Of a stretch of DNA of 25,539 bases, positions 16,929-24,321 are shown piece after piece. Under the pieces are notes generated by a model. That model was not told the origin of the DNA. It worked only from the letters and a program-made list of their open reading frames with translations, and did not search any database. This DNA comes from JBCDBH01 sp039184055. GTDB lineage: Bacteria > Acidobacteriota > Thermoanaerobaculia > Multivoradales > J023. Location: the NCBI GenBank assembly GCA_039184055.1, contig JBCDBH010000043.1, forward strand, positions 1 to 25,539. Direction: 5' to 3'. Every line of letters starts with the position of its first letter. Positions within the stretch are counted from its first letter, which is position 1. Both the position numbers and the translations under genes were made by a program.

Positions 16929-18347
16929 ATGAAATTGCTATTCGTAGCCTACTGTTTCGGTAGCGCTGACGGTCAGGCACTGATCGGAGTCTACAAACGA
17001 GGTCTGCGTCTGGCCATGCGCTTGGTCGAGCGCGGTCACGAAATCGTCTTCTTTTGCACCGGTCGCGAGGCCTATCAAGACGAGCTGACCCGCGCCGCCG
17101 AAGCCCGGATGCAATTCATCGACATCCCGTTCGTCGTCGGCGCCCACGACGCCGCGCGTCGCACCAGCGACATCTTTCGCCGCACGCTCCGTGACCTCGC
17201 CCCCGATGTGATCGTCGTCGGCGAAGCGCCTCTATCGGGCGCCATGCTCGAGGCGACCCTGGTCGGCGCCGAGCTCGAGATCCCGGTGACGCTGCTCGAC
17301 AACGCCTACAACGCGCTTTTCGTCGAGCTCTTCCTTCGCCATGTCGGACCGATCACCGACGGGATCGTGCTCATGGGGCCGAGCTCGCACCATCTCACCG
17401 AGCCTCCCGCCTTTCTCTGCCAGGTGCCGCCGATGATCGACAGCGATCCGACGGCGGCGACAGCGCTGCTCGAAACGACCTTCGGCTCGCTCGATGACAG
17501 TCCGCTGGTGACCGTGCTCGCTTACGACGCCAAAGTCGAACGGCTCGCCACGTCGATGCTTCCCGACCTGGTCGGAGCCGGCGCCACGGTGGTCTTTTGC
17601 AGTCGTGATCCGGAGGCGTGTCGTCGGCGTTGGCCGGCCTTGCCCCCCACGGCACGGGTCGCGGCGCTGGCCCAGCCTTCCGAAGCCACCTTGATCGGTC
17701 TGCTCGACATCGCCTCGCTGGCGATCGTCAAATACGGCTTCATGCAGGTCGCCGAATGCCTGACGCTTGGTACACCAGCGATCGTCGTTTACCACGAGGG
17801 GCCGACCTGGGTCGACTATCTGCCTCCTTCATCACGCGCCTGTGTCTGGGTCACCGCCAGCCCGGCCCGTGACCGTCGCACGGTCGAGGCCGCGCTTTCC
17901 TTTCTCGACCAGCCATCGAACGCGCTCGACGAGATCCACGACGGTCGTCTCGACGCCCTCGAACGCGCGGCGGCCTTTTTCGACGCGATTCCACGCACGC
18001 CTCGCGACACGACGAGCGAGTGCGCGGCCTTGGGTTTCGATCGGCCGGCCGTCATCGCCGCGCTCGATCACGCCTTGCCCGGACGAGGCGACGATCTCGT
18101 CACTACCCGCGCCATCCGGGTCCGTACCGCTTCCGAAGCCGACATCTACATACTGGTGTGTCGCCTCCGCGACGGCTCGACGATTCGCCTGTGGGGACGC
18201 TGCTACGCTGATCCCGACGCGGCCGCGGCGGATCAGGAACACGCCCGGCACGATCCACATCGCCGCATCTTTCACTTCGACGCCACGACTTCCATCGCCA
18301 TCGAGGCCGATCTCGGTGAAGCGCTGCTGCCGCCGCTCAATCCCTGA
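16929..18347 (+). CDS. GT-B glycosyltransferase, GT28/GT1-like
   Basis: This 472-aa protein has an N-terminal Rossmann half (MKLLFVAYCFGSADG, ERGHEIVFFCTG) with VIVVGEAPLSGAMLEA around 94-109. Its C-terminal half contains the MurG/UGT-like donor region SLAIVKYGFMQVAECLTLGTP (263-283), followed by an acceptable loop to HEGP. Residues 385-472 form an added beta-rich domain not typical of the family. Only the general role, transfer of a sugar from a nucleotide donor, can be stated. Its ATG lies 42 bp from the divergent GT4 paralog, and it is followed by the acyltransferase after 17 bp, so those two are probably co-transcribed. Confidence is lower than for the GT4 genes because motifs are weaker. 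Confidence 0.68.
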   Translation: MKLLFVAYCFGSADGQALIGVYKRGLRLAMRLVERGHEIVFFCTGREAYQDELTRAAEARMQFIDIPFVVGAHDAARRTSDIFRRTLRDLAPDVIVVGEAPLSGAMLEATLVGAELEIPVTLLDNAYNALFVELFLRHVGPITDGIVLMGPSSHHLTEPPAFLCQVPPMIDSDPTAATALLETTFGSLDDSPLVTVLAYDAKVERLATSMLPDLVGAGATVVFCSRDPEACRRRWPALPPTARVAALAQPSEATLIGLLDIASLAIVKYGFMQVAECLTLGTPAIVVYHEGPTWVDYLPPSSRACVWVTASPARDRRTVEAALSFLDQPSNALDEIHDGRLDALERAAAFFDAIPRTPRDTTSECAALGFDRPAVIAALDHALPGRGDDLVTTRAIRVRTASEADIYILVCRLRDGSTIRLWGRCYADPDAAAADQEHARHDPHRRIFHFDATTSIAIEADLGEALLPPLNP

Positions 18348-18364
18348 CGTCTCGAGTCCTGATT

Positions 18365-19138
18365 ATGGGTAGCCCCAAGAATCCGACCGGCGGTATCGCG
18401 ATCATTCTCGACGTGCTCGCCACGACCATGGCGGTACTACCGGCGATCGTGACCTGGGCGACGGTGATCGTCTATCTGCGCTGGATCTGGGATACGACGT
18501 TCTTCCTGCTCTACCTGCTCGCCACACCGCTCGTCTTGATCGCGACCTTTCTCGTCTCGATTCGCCTGCTACGCGCCAGCATCAAACCGCCACCCGTCGG
18601 GGTGCATCGGGTCAACTACAACCACGCCTTCGGATCGTGGCTGTGCACCAACTATCTGGGCCAGGCGATCCAGGTCGCCGGTCTCAAACCGCTGCTCTTC
18701 TCCCTCTACACCACGCGCTATCTCTACTGGCGCGCGCTCGGCGCCAAGATCGCCTATGGTGTCAACTGCTCACCGTTCATCAACGTCTCGGATCTCCCAC
18801 TGATCACCATCGGCAAAGGCACCACCATCGGTGCCTACAGCCACATCTCGGCGCATCTCCTACGCGGTGATCGGCTGATCGTGGCGCCGGTGACCATCGG
18901 CCAGGGCGTCGAGCTCGGCATTCAATGTGTCATCGGCCCAGGCACCCGTATCGGTAACGACTCGACGATCGGCGCCAACTGCGCCATCGGTCTGCACACC
19001 ACCATCGGTGAAGATGTGCAAATCGGCGCCGGAAACCGACTCATCGCCGAGACCATTCCCGACAAGACCCGTATCGGCCACTTCGAACGCGAATACGGCG
19101 ACCCGGACTTCCCGCTCACCCACCGCCGTTCGTTGTAG
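18365..19138 (+). CDS. Membrane-anchored left-handed beta-helix (hexapeptide) acyltransferase
   Basis: The protein is 257 aa. Two predicted membrane helices lie at about 11-37 and 43-69, with a short loop between them and Arg/Lys after the second. A linker with YLYWRALGAKI (119-129) leads into hexapeptide repeats from 147 to about 225 (ITIGKGTTIGAYSHI, VTIGQGVELGIQCVIG, TRIGNDSTIGANCAIG, TTIGEDVQIGAG). This LbH fold usually makes acyl- or acetyltransferases. The layout of two helices plus LbH recalls the C-terminal region of Pls-type peptide synthetases. It probably works at the cytoplasmic membrane and may acylate or acetylate the glycolipid. It follows the GT28-like gene by 17 bp and its end overlaps the convergent PAS gene by 23 bp. 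Confidence 0.8.
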   Translation: MGSPKNPTGGIAIILDVLATTMAVLPAIVTWATVIVYLRWIWDTTFFLLYLLATPLVLIATFLVSIRLLRASIKPPPVGVHRVNYNHAFGSWLCTNYLGQAIQVAGLKPLLFSLYTTRYLYWRALGAKIAYGVNCSPFINVSDLPLITIGKGTTIGAYSHISAHLLRGDRLIVAPVTIGQGVELGIQCVIGPGTRIGNDSTIGANCAIGLHTTIGEDVQIGAGNRLIAETIPDKTRIGHFEREYGDPDFPLTHRRSL

Positions 19139-19688
19139 TCGTCGCCTCGTAGGCCGCTTGGCGTCGACGCACGTCGGAGAGCATGCGATTGTCGATCGTC
19201 TCGTACATACCGAGCACGCCGACCGCTTTGCCCGACTCGTCGAGAATCGGCGCCTTGCCGGTGTGCACCCAAAACACGCCTTCCTCACGCTCCTGGCGTT
19301 CGAGAATGAAGAGCTTCGGCTCAGCACGGCCGATCGTCTCGCGATCATCCGCCTGATACTTGGCGGCCTGTCGGGTCCAGGGGACTCGTGGATCGAAGTC
19401 GGTACGCCCGACAAACTCATCCGGTGTCGAAAAGCCCGCGTCGGCCGCGAAAAGACCGTTACACCCGGCGTACATCAGCCCGGGCTGGAGCTTCCAAAAC
19501 ACTCGGATCTCCCGAGGTGGCTCGGCCACCTTGTTCACACACTCGTCGAGCAGCCGCTGGAGCTCTTTCTGACTCATCGTTCCCCGCGATGCGTCATCGG
19601 AAAAAAGCTCCACGTCCGGCCAACTCGCCTCGGTCACCTTTCGGTATGCCGCGAGCACTCCCCGTACGAGCTCGCTAGTCGTTTCCAT
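19116..19688 (-). CDS. Stand-alone PAS-domain protein
   Basis: This 190-aa soluble protein starts at the ATG at 19688, supported by a strong SD (AAGGAG) 7 nt upstream. After a helical N-terminal part (1-60) comes a PAS domain from 63 to about 166: FWKLQPGLMYAGCNGLFAAD, GFSTPDEFVGRTDFDP, KYQADDRE, and VHTGKAPILDESGKAVGVLG. The segment with DDRE and the KAPILD strand is the form usually found in sensor histidine kinases, but no kinase, GGDEF, EAL or HTH domain follows; the protein ends about 25 residues later in a Thr/Gly tail. It may sense a small ligand or redox state and signal by protein contact. It is the downstream same-strand neighbour of the IPTL-CTERM gene, 201 bp away, so probably has its own promoter. 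Confidence 0.82.
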   Translation of the reverse strand: METTSELVRGVLAAYRKVTEASWPDVELFSDDASRGTMSQKELQRLLDECVNKVAEPPREIRVFWKLQPGLMYAGCNGLFAADAGFSTPDEFVGRTDFDPRVPWTRQAAKYQADDRETIGRAEPKLFILERQEREEGVFWVHTGKAPILDESGKAVGVLGMYETIDNRMLSDVRRRQAAYEATTTTNGGG

Positions 19689-19710
19689 ATGACAACTCCT
19701 TCTCAATAAG

Positions 19711-19728
19711 ACACCACCCATATGGTGT
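19711..19728 (-). promoter_or_regulatory. Inverted repeat in the leader of the PAS gene
   Basis: ACACCA, six bases, then TGGTGT: a 6-bp dyad 22-40 nt upstream of the PAS start codon and just upstream of its SD. It is suited to a dimeric repressor or a leader hairpin. The rest of the 19689-19889 spacer is AT-richer than the genes but shows no unambiguous promoter boxes and no small gene. Confidence 0.3.
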
Positions 19729-19889
19729 TTTCGGAGCGTATGTACATCGAACAAAGAAACGTGAGCAGATCATCTAACTACAGTGTGCTCTTCATCTTGC
19801 ACGCCAAACCCCTATGAATCGATGTTGCGATATCGAACTACTTACACAAAGACACAACGATCCGTAACCCGATCGGTTCTCAACAGGGT

Positions 19890-22202
19890 CTACCGCCGCC
19901 GACTCACGAACACCACGCCGACCAGCGCGAGCATGACGACGAGCACGGCGAGCGCGGCGGCATCGAGCGTCGGGATGTCGACAAAGGTGTCGTTTTCGAG
20001 GTTGGTCGCTTCGAGATCGGCGACGTCCTCCGCGTCCAGATTGAAGTAGACGAGGTCGTCACCACCGACGTCCCCGGTCTCGATGATATACGGCCGATCA
20101 CCATCCAGCTCGTTGTCGTCGATGCCCCGCAACCATAGGGTCTGCGGAAGATCCCAGGTGTCACCGTCGAAGAAGAGCTCGGCTGTCGAACCAAAGACCA
20201 TCCCGTCGGTCGACAGCTCACCCTCGGTGGAGTCGAGCACGGTGAGCGGCAGGCTGACCGGTAACCCGTCGTCGAAAAACGGCTCCGAGGTGAGCCGGAC
20301 CGTGAACACATCCATGTCACCGTCCTCGGTGGTGATCAGACCGGCAAGCGGCACGAGCTCGAAGCCCGCCTGGTCGTCGTCGACCGTCACGCACGCGACA
20401 TCGGCTGGATCGATCCCGTCGTAGAACGGATCGACACTCTCCAGAGGCTCGAGCACGACGACAAACGGAAAGTCGTCGTCGTCGAAATCATCATCTTGAC
20501 CGACCACCTCGACCTCGGCCGGTACGTCCCAAGTCGTATCGTCGAACACCAGCGACGTCGGCGCCACGATGCCCTCGGTCTCGTCGGTCGAGAACAACTG
20601 AATCGTGATCGGCACCATCGGCTCCGAACGCAAACGGACGGTGAACGTCTGGCTACTGCCTTGTTCCGTCACCATGAGAGGGGGCGTCCCCGCCTCGACA
20701 ACGACGCCGGCAACGTCATCATCAGCCCGCGTTCCGCTCACATCCGCGATATCGTCGGCATCGAGCACGTCGTAGATCGGGTTGTTGCTGGTCGGATTAC
20801 CCGTGACAATCGTGAACGCGACCTCGCCTTGCGCGACATCGTCATCCACCGGCGTGACCACGACCTCGATCGACGACGTCCCGCTGTCGAACACCACCTG
20901 AGGAAGAACGGTTGCGATTCCCACAGGCATCGTCGTCAAAGGAAGCGTCACCTGCTCGCCGGCTGCCAAAGGCGTATTGAGCGCGACGGTGAAACTGGCG
21001 GTCGTGCCTCCCTCGTCGATGCTCAGATCCGACGTCGGCACCACCGACAAGCCGGCGATGTCGTCATCCACATGGCTGACCTCGACATCGTCGACCACGA
21101 GCCCGTCAAAGGCCATGTCCGCGCTCGACGTCGGCCCGTTCACCAAGGCATAGACCACCGTGGCTTCCGGAATCGCATCGTCGACGGATGTCACCGTCAC
21201 CGTTTGCGGATCCATCCACGTCTCGGGTCCAAAGCTCAACGAGCCTGGATCGACCATGCCCTCAATCGCCGGCGCCGCGCCGATCGGCACGGTGACCTCG
21301 GCACCAGGTGGCGCCGTCAGCACGACATCGAAGCTCCCCGTCGCGCCTGCTTCGCTCGTCTCGATGCTCAGCGGGCTCACCTCGACGCCCGCCACCAGCT
21401 GCCGTCCACGCATCTCGAAAGCAAAGTCACGCTCCGGTGGCGCGCGCAAGCCGTCACCCGTCAGCCCACACTCGGTGACCCGCGGACCCCACTCGTCGAC
21501 ACAATCGTTCTCGCCGTCGATGCCAGGCAAAAAAGGCGCGTTCTGCATCCACGCGCTCTCGGCGCCGTTGGTAAGCCCCGAATTGGCGCCCGCCGCACTC
21601 TCCGTCCAACCCCACTGACCGCCTGAAACAAACCCCATATTCGCCCGCACGACGACCCAATACACCCCAGGACGCAACGTCAACGGATCAGGATTGCCGT
21701 CCCCATCGACCAGCGTGATCCGAAAATCACCCACCTCGACGTCGACAAAACCGATGCCCTCATACGCCCGGATCGCCCCACCCGAAAGATCCGTCGTCGC
21801 CGGGAGCCCAGCGTCATCGGCGATGAAGTAAACGCTTACCGACTCAGCCGGACCGCTGCCAAAAAAATACGTCCCCCGGACCGCGATCTCCTCGATCCGC
21901 CAGCCATCACCCGTAACCTCGAAATCATCCGCGCCAGCCGAAGCAAAACGTACCGAGTTGGTGGGTGGGTCGACAAAGAGATCGAGAAAGAGCTGCGACG
22001 ACACCGTAAACGGCCCGCTGGCGATCCCTGAAAAGCTCGAAAACAACACATCGACGCCGGCCTGCTGAAGCGCCACATCATCGCTCGCTGCTCCAGCCGT
22101 CACCCTGTCGGGAGATGGAACCGCCAACACCGGCCACGCGCTCAAGACCACAGCAAAAGAGGCGAGAACAACACTCGCGAACCAACCTCTTTCGGTCGAC
22201 AT
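19890..22202 (-). CDS. Exported protein with four Calx-beta-like repeats and IPTL-type C-terminal sorting tail
   Basis: The protein is 770 aa from the ATG at 22202, which has a clear SD (GGAGG) 8 nt upstream. Residues 1-27 are a signal peptide (hydrophobic 8-22, likely cut at VLA-VPS). Residues 40-265 are a beta-rich domain. Four acidic repeats of about 110 residues follow (roughly 272-380, 383-496, 498-608, 612-736). Each has a SFxVxLxxP/TFTVRLxSEP strand, a W-x-PQTV-like strand and a DxDDVxxxxxDDDxAG boundary, resembling Calx-beta/cadherin-like Ca-binding modules. The end is IPTL (743-746), a hydrophobic helix (748-766) and RRR, which fits IPTL-CTERM sorting by an exosortase-like system. 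It is presumably cell-envelope or extracellular. The acidic repeats suggest Ca binding and adhesion, which is inference. Confidence 0.85.
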   Translation of the reverse strand: MSTERGWFASVVLASFAVVLSAWPVLAVPSPDRVTAGAASDDVALQQAGVDVLFSSFSGIASGPFTVSSQLFLDLFVDPPTNSVRFASAGADDFEVTGDGWRIEEIAVRGTYFFGSGPAESVSVYFIADDAGLPATTDLSGGAIRAYEGIGFVDVEVGDFRITLVDGDGNPDPLTLRPGVYWVVVRANMGFVSGGQWGWTESAAGANSGLTNGAESAWMQNAPFLPGIDGENDCVDEWGPRVTECGLTGDGLRAPPERDFAFEMRGRQLVAGVEVSPLSIETSEAGATGSFDVVLTAPPGAEVTVPIGAAPAIEGMVDPGSLSFGPETWMDPQTVTVTSVDDAIPEATVVYALVNGPTSSADMAFDGLVVDDVEVSHVDDDIAGLSVVPTSDLSIDEGGTTASFTVALNTPLAAGEQVTLPLTTMPVGIATVLPQVVFDSGTSSIEVVVTPVDDDVAQGEVAFTIVTGNPTSNNPIYDVLDADDIADVSGTRADDDVAGVVVEAGTPPLMVTEQGSSQTFTVRLRSEPMVPITIQLFSTDETEGIVAPTSLVFDDTTWDVPAEVEVVGQDDDFDDDDFPFVVVLEPLESVDPFYDGIDPADVACVTVDDDQAGFELVPLAGLITTEDGDMDVFTVRLTSEPFFDDGLPVSLPLTVLDSTEGELSTDGMVFGSTAELFFDGDTWDLPQTLWLRGIDDNELDGDRPYIIETGDVGGDDLVYFNLDAEDVADLEATNLENDTFVDIPTLDAAALAVLVVMLALVGVVFVSRRR

Positions 22203-22390
22203 GTCCAGATCCTCCAGCTGCGTATTCCCCACGGCGACACGAGTCACCGCCTTCCCCCCGGGGCACACACCGCACGTGCGCGCTATCCCGGCTATGGAGT
22301 AACGGCCGATGGATCCGAACTGGTACCGACTAACGTCTCGAGAGCTGGACTACCCTACCTAGATGATGGACAAATCACAGACGAATCAGA

Positions 22391-22423
22391 TTGGTGTGGG
22401 GCGACGGTCGCGCCCCACACCAA
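22391..22423 (-). terminator. Perfect 13-bp hairpin after the avidin-like gene
   Basis: TTGGTGTGGGGCG pairs perfectly with its complement across a 7-nt loop, starting 9 nt after the stop codon of the gene at 22433. Its place suggests a transcription terminator or 3'-end stabiliser for that gene. No clear U-run follows on the minus strand, so a Rho-independent call is not certain. The remaining spacer up to 22202 shows the SD and leader of the IPTL-CTERM gene and no other gene. Confidence 0.6.
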
Positions 22424-22432
22424 CTCGGAAGC

Positions 22433-22780
22433 CTACTTGCGGATGAAGCGAGTCACTTCAGACGGTTTAGCGGAGGCCTGCTGATTCGTCGTCACAACCG
22501 AATGGCCGCCACTGACGACGAGCTCATTCTCCCTCTCGGCATAGCCCGCCCAGGCGAAGTAGTTGTTCTCACCTTCGAGGTCGTCCGACCAAGCGAAGAA
22601 CGCCAGGCTCGTCAAAGATCCGAGAAAGTGATAATGCCCTTCAACCTTCGCACTGTACCCCGGGATCCCCGTGCGATTCACCACGAGAGTGCCACCGAGC
22701 TCGCCCGTGGCATTGTCGGCTTTCGTGATTTCCAGGGTCAGCTCACCCAAGTTGGCTTGATAGGTTCCGATCAGATTCAT
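22433..22780 (-). CDS. Small beta-barrel protein, avidin-like (tentative)
   Basis: This 115-aa protein starts at an ATG with an SD-like GGAGAA about 10 nt upstream; the frame is open for another 39 codons, but that part looks noncoding. The pattern of strands recalls (strept)avidin: LIGTYQANLGELTLEI at 3-18, VEGHYHF at 46-52, LAFFAWSDD at 59-67, YFAWAGYAE at 74-82, and TRFIRK at the end, in the order of GTWxNxLGS, TGxYxS, GWTVAW, TTWSGQY and DTFTK. Length also fits. The Trp77 position would match one biotin-cage tryptophan, but the residues equal to Asn23, Ser27, Trp108 and Trp120 of streptavidin are not seen, so biotin binding is doubtful. No signal peptide. It is a single gene with its own hairpin terminator and a dyad 64 bp upstream. 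Confidence 0.5.
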   Translation of the reverse strand: MNLIGTYQANLGELTLEITKADNATGELGGTLVVNRTGIPGYSAKVEGHYHFLGSLTSLAFFAWSDDLEGENNYFAWAGYAERENELVVSGGHSVVTTNQQASAKPSEVTRFIRK

Positions 22781-22843
22781 GATTGCGCTTCTCCAGGTTC
22801 GGGAACAGCCGTGCCGCTCCCAATCATCGTGAGGTTCTCGACA

Positions 22844-22862
22844 TGACACTCGCGAGATGTCA
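22844..22862. promoter_or_regulatory. Dyad TGACA-N9-TGTCA upstream of the avidin-like gene
   Basis: TGACA and TGTCA flank the palindrome CTCGCGAG plus one base, forming a nearly symmetric 19-bp element 64 bp upstream of the avidin-like start codon. A second 8-bp inverted repeat (ATCTTTGT 22896-22903, ACAAAGAT 22930-22937) lies further upstream. Either could be an operator. The spacer 22781-23055 shows no further gene I can support. Confidence 0.3.
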
Positions 22863-23055
22863 CCCGGTAAGCGCAAAAGAACCGAATTGTGGACCATCTT
22901 TGTTCCGAGGCCTACGAAAGCGGCGTGTCACAAAGATCGATTGCTATCTGATGGCTAGAACGAGAAACGGCGCGGGGTGACCGCGGCACACGCATGCCAG
23001 TCGATAAGACAGATTGGTGTCGAACATCACTACCGAAGTCCTCTACGTGACCCCT

Positions 23056-23166
23056 TCAGCCACCCGGCAGGATTCCCGGCAAGAACCGCGCTACGGTTCC
23101 TTTCTCGTCACCGTCAAGACTGAAACCACTCCACAGATCAACCACTGCTGAGAATTTGAAGAACAT
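23056..23166 (-). CDS. 36-aa peptide ending in ILPGG (copy 2)
   Basis: The frame runs from ATG at 23166 to TGA at 23056. SD-like AGGA lies about 8 nt before the ATG, 26 nt after the TPR-like gene, so the two are probably co-transcribed. The peptide starts MFFKFSAVVDLWSG, has GDEKG in the middle and ends RFLPGILPGG. It aligns without gaps to the peptide at 24322-24432, sharing M1 F2 F3 S6 A7 L11 W12 G19 D20 R27 I32 L33 P34 G35 G36 (15 of 36), with Glu/Asp swaps at 10 and 21. Two homologous short frames of the same length around one gene argue that both are real. There is no classical signal peptide and no Cys, so it is not a disulfide or lanthipeptide precursor. I know no family for it. It could be a signal peptide for the TPR protein, a RiPP-like precursor or a toxin. 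Confidence 0.7.
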   Translation of the reverse strand: MFFKFSAVVDLWSGFSLDGDEKGTVARFLPGILPGG

Positions 23167-23192
23167 AGAACGTCCTGGAGTCGAGTACTGAT

Positions 23193-24263
23193 CTACGTCG
23201 CAACACGTACCAATCCACGATCTTCGCGTACGTGAGCGATGACATCGAAAAGCTTCGCCCGCAACATGGCGTGACGCTCGACTGCACCCCGCTTCACCAG
23301 CGCGAGTAGCTCCGGCGATAGGTTTGTATCGTTCTTGATGACTCTCACTACGCGTTCGACCGTTTGGTGAGCCGGCTCGAGCTTCGCCAGGTGCAGCGTT
23401 GCTTCCAACGCTTCGAGCTTCATCTCGAGTTTCAGGTAGCCCCGGGCCGCGAACTCCAGGTTCACGAGCGCGGCTGAATCCTCACCGATCGCCAGCTGCA
23501 GTCGACCGATATTCTCAGTGGTGATGACCTGGTAGTAGGGTGCGAAGCCCCACGAGCTTTGGATACCACGCCGCGGTTTGATGTCGGCCTGGGCTAGGTA
23601 GGCGAGCTGCTTGCGCGGATCGGGCTCGACGAAACCGTTCACGGAAATGAGATTCAAGAACGCCGCGACTTTGGTGATGTCACCGCGGCGATAGTAGCCA
23701 CCCTTGATTTCATTGCGGTGCTTGACGGCCTTATACGCGCGTTCATAGATATCTCGTGCCATCGTCCATTCATCTGCTAAGCGATGTCGAAATGCTCGGC
23801 ACATTTGAAGCTGTGCCCGTACCGCGACCACCTCTGGCGTCTGGTGATTGAGCACCTCGAAACCATGATCGATGACCTCGACTGCTTCGTCGACTCGCTC
23901 GAGCCGCAACAACATCGAAGCGTATTTCGCGTGGAGCCAGCCATTGAGATCTTCCGGCAAATCGCTCATTTGCTGTGCTCGCTGGAGAAGCGGACTCATC
24001 TGCCGCTCCGCGTCCTCGAGCGAACCGATCAGCCCCGTCGCGGTCGCTTCGAGCGCTTTGGCCCGAAGCTCGTGCAAGGGCATCACCTCGGTAGGATGGA
24101 CGGCAAAGACGTCTGGAAGCTGATACACGAGTTCTAGAGCCTGCGCCGGAAAATCGAAAAGCGTATCTTCGATCCGATCCATGGCCCGATGAAGACGGTT
24201 CGCCCAATCATCACGACTCATATAGAGCTTGAGTGAATCCTCTTGCCCAAGAAGATAGACCAT
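23193..24263 (-). CDS. TPR-like all-helical protein between two small peptides
   Basis: The protein is 356 aa from ATG 24263; GTG at 24269 and ATG at 24221 are alternative starts and none has a strong SD. It is entirely helical with TPR-like pairs: HAKYASMLLRLERVDEAVEV (111-130), a pair at about 145-182 ending in ARDIYERAYKAVKHR, and TENIGRLQLAIGEDSAALVNL (249-269) continuing to LEATLHLAKLEP. No HTH, signal peptide, membrane segment or catalytic motif is seen. TPR proteins without their own HTH include the Rap-type peptide receptors of Bacillus, so a peptide-binding role is a fair idea given the small peptide genes on both sides; it is not shown by the sequence. A 14-bp hairpin lies just upstream, between it and the first peptide. 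Confidence 0.78.
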   Translation of the reverse strand: MVYLLGQEDSLKLYMSRDDWANRLHRAMDRIEDTLFDFPAQALELVYQLPDVFAVHPTEVMPLHELRAKALEATATGLIGSLEDAERQMSPLLQRAQQMSDLPEDLNGWLHAKYASMLLRLERVDEAVEVIDHGFEVLNHQTPEVVAVRAQLQMCRAFRHRLADEWTMARDIYERAYKAVKHRNEIKGGYYRRGDITKVAAFLNLISVNGFVEPDPRKQLAYLAQADIKPRRGIQSSWGFAPYYQVITTENIGRLQLAIGEDSAALVNLEFAARGYLKLEMKLEALEATLHLAKLEPAHQTVERVVRVIKNDTNLSPELLALVKRGAVERHAMLRAKLFDVIAHVREDRGLVRVAT

Positions 24264-24283
24264 TTCCACAGTCTATCTGATGG

Positions 24284-24316
24284 GCTGATCGGGCGGGAAC
24301 GCCCCGCCCGATCAGC
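24284..24316 (-). promoter_or_regulatory. Perfect 14-bp GC-rich hairpin between peptide 1 and the TPR-like gene
   Basis: GCTGATCGGGCGGG and its exact complement flank the loop AACGC. It begins 5 nt after the stop of the 36-aa peptide and ends about 20 nt before the TPR start. No U-run follows on either strand, so it looks more like a partial terminator, attenuator or mRNA-stabilising hairpin that would give more peptide than TPR protein. Confidence 0.55.
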
Positions 24317-24321
24317 ACTAG

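Noticed and set aside
22203..22310. Riboswitch-like GC-rich folding region upstream of the IPTL-CTERM gene
   Set aside because: Some short stems and a TAGCCGGGATAGC stretch recall c-di-GMP riboswitches, but the conserved core bases are not there.
22781..22897. N-terminal extension of the avidin-like protein that contains a LRLPGD stretch resembling the ILPGG peptides
   Set aside because: It lacks the MFF start, the stop after PGG and the rest of the shared pattern, and the SD supports the start at 22780.
24284..24316. Intrinsic (Rho-independent) terminator
   Set aside because: The stem is perfect but no U-run follows on either strand, so I list it only as a regulatory hairpin.
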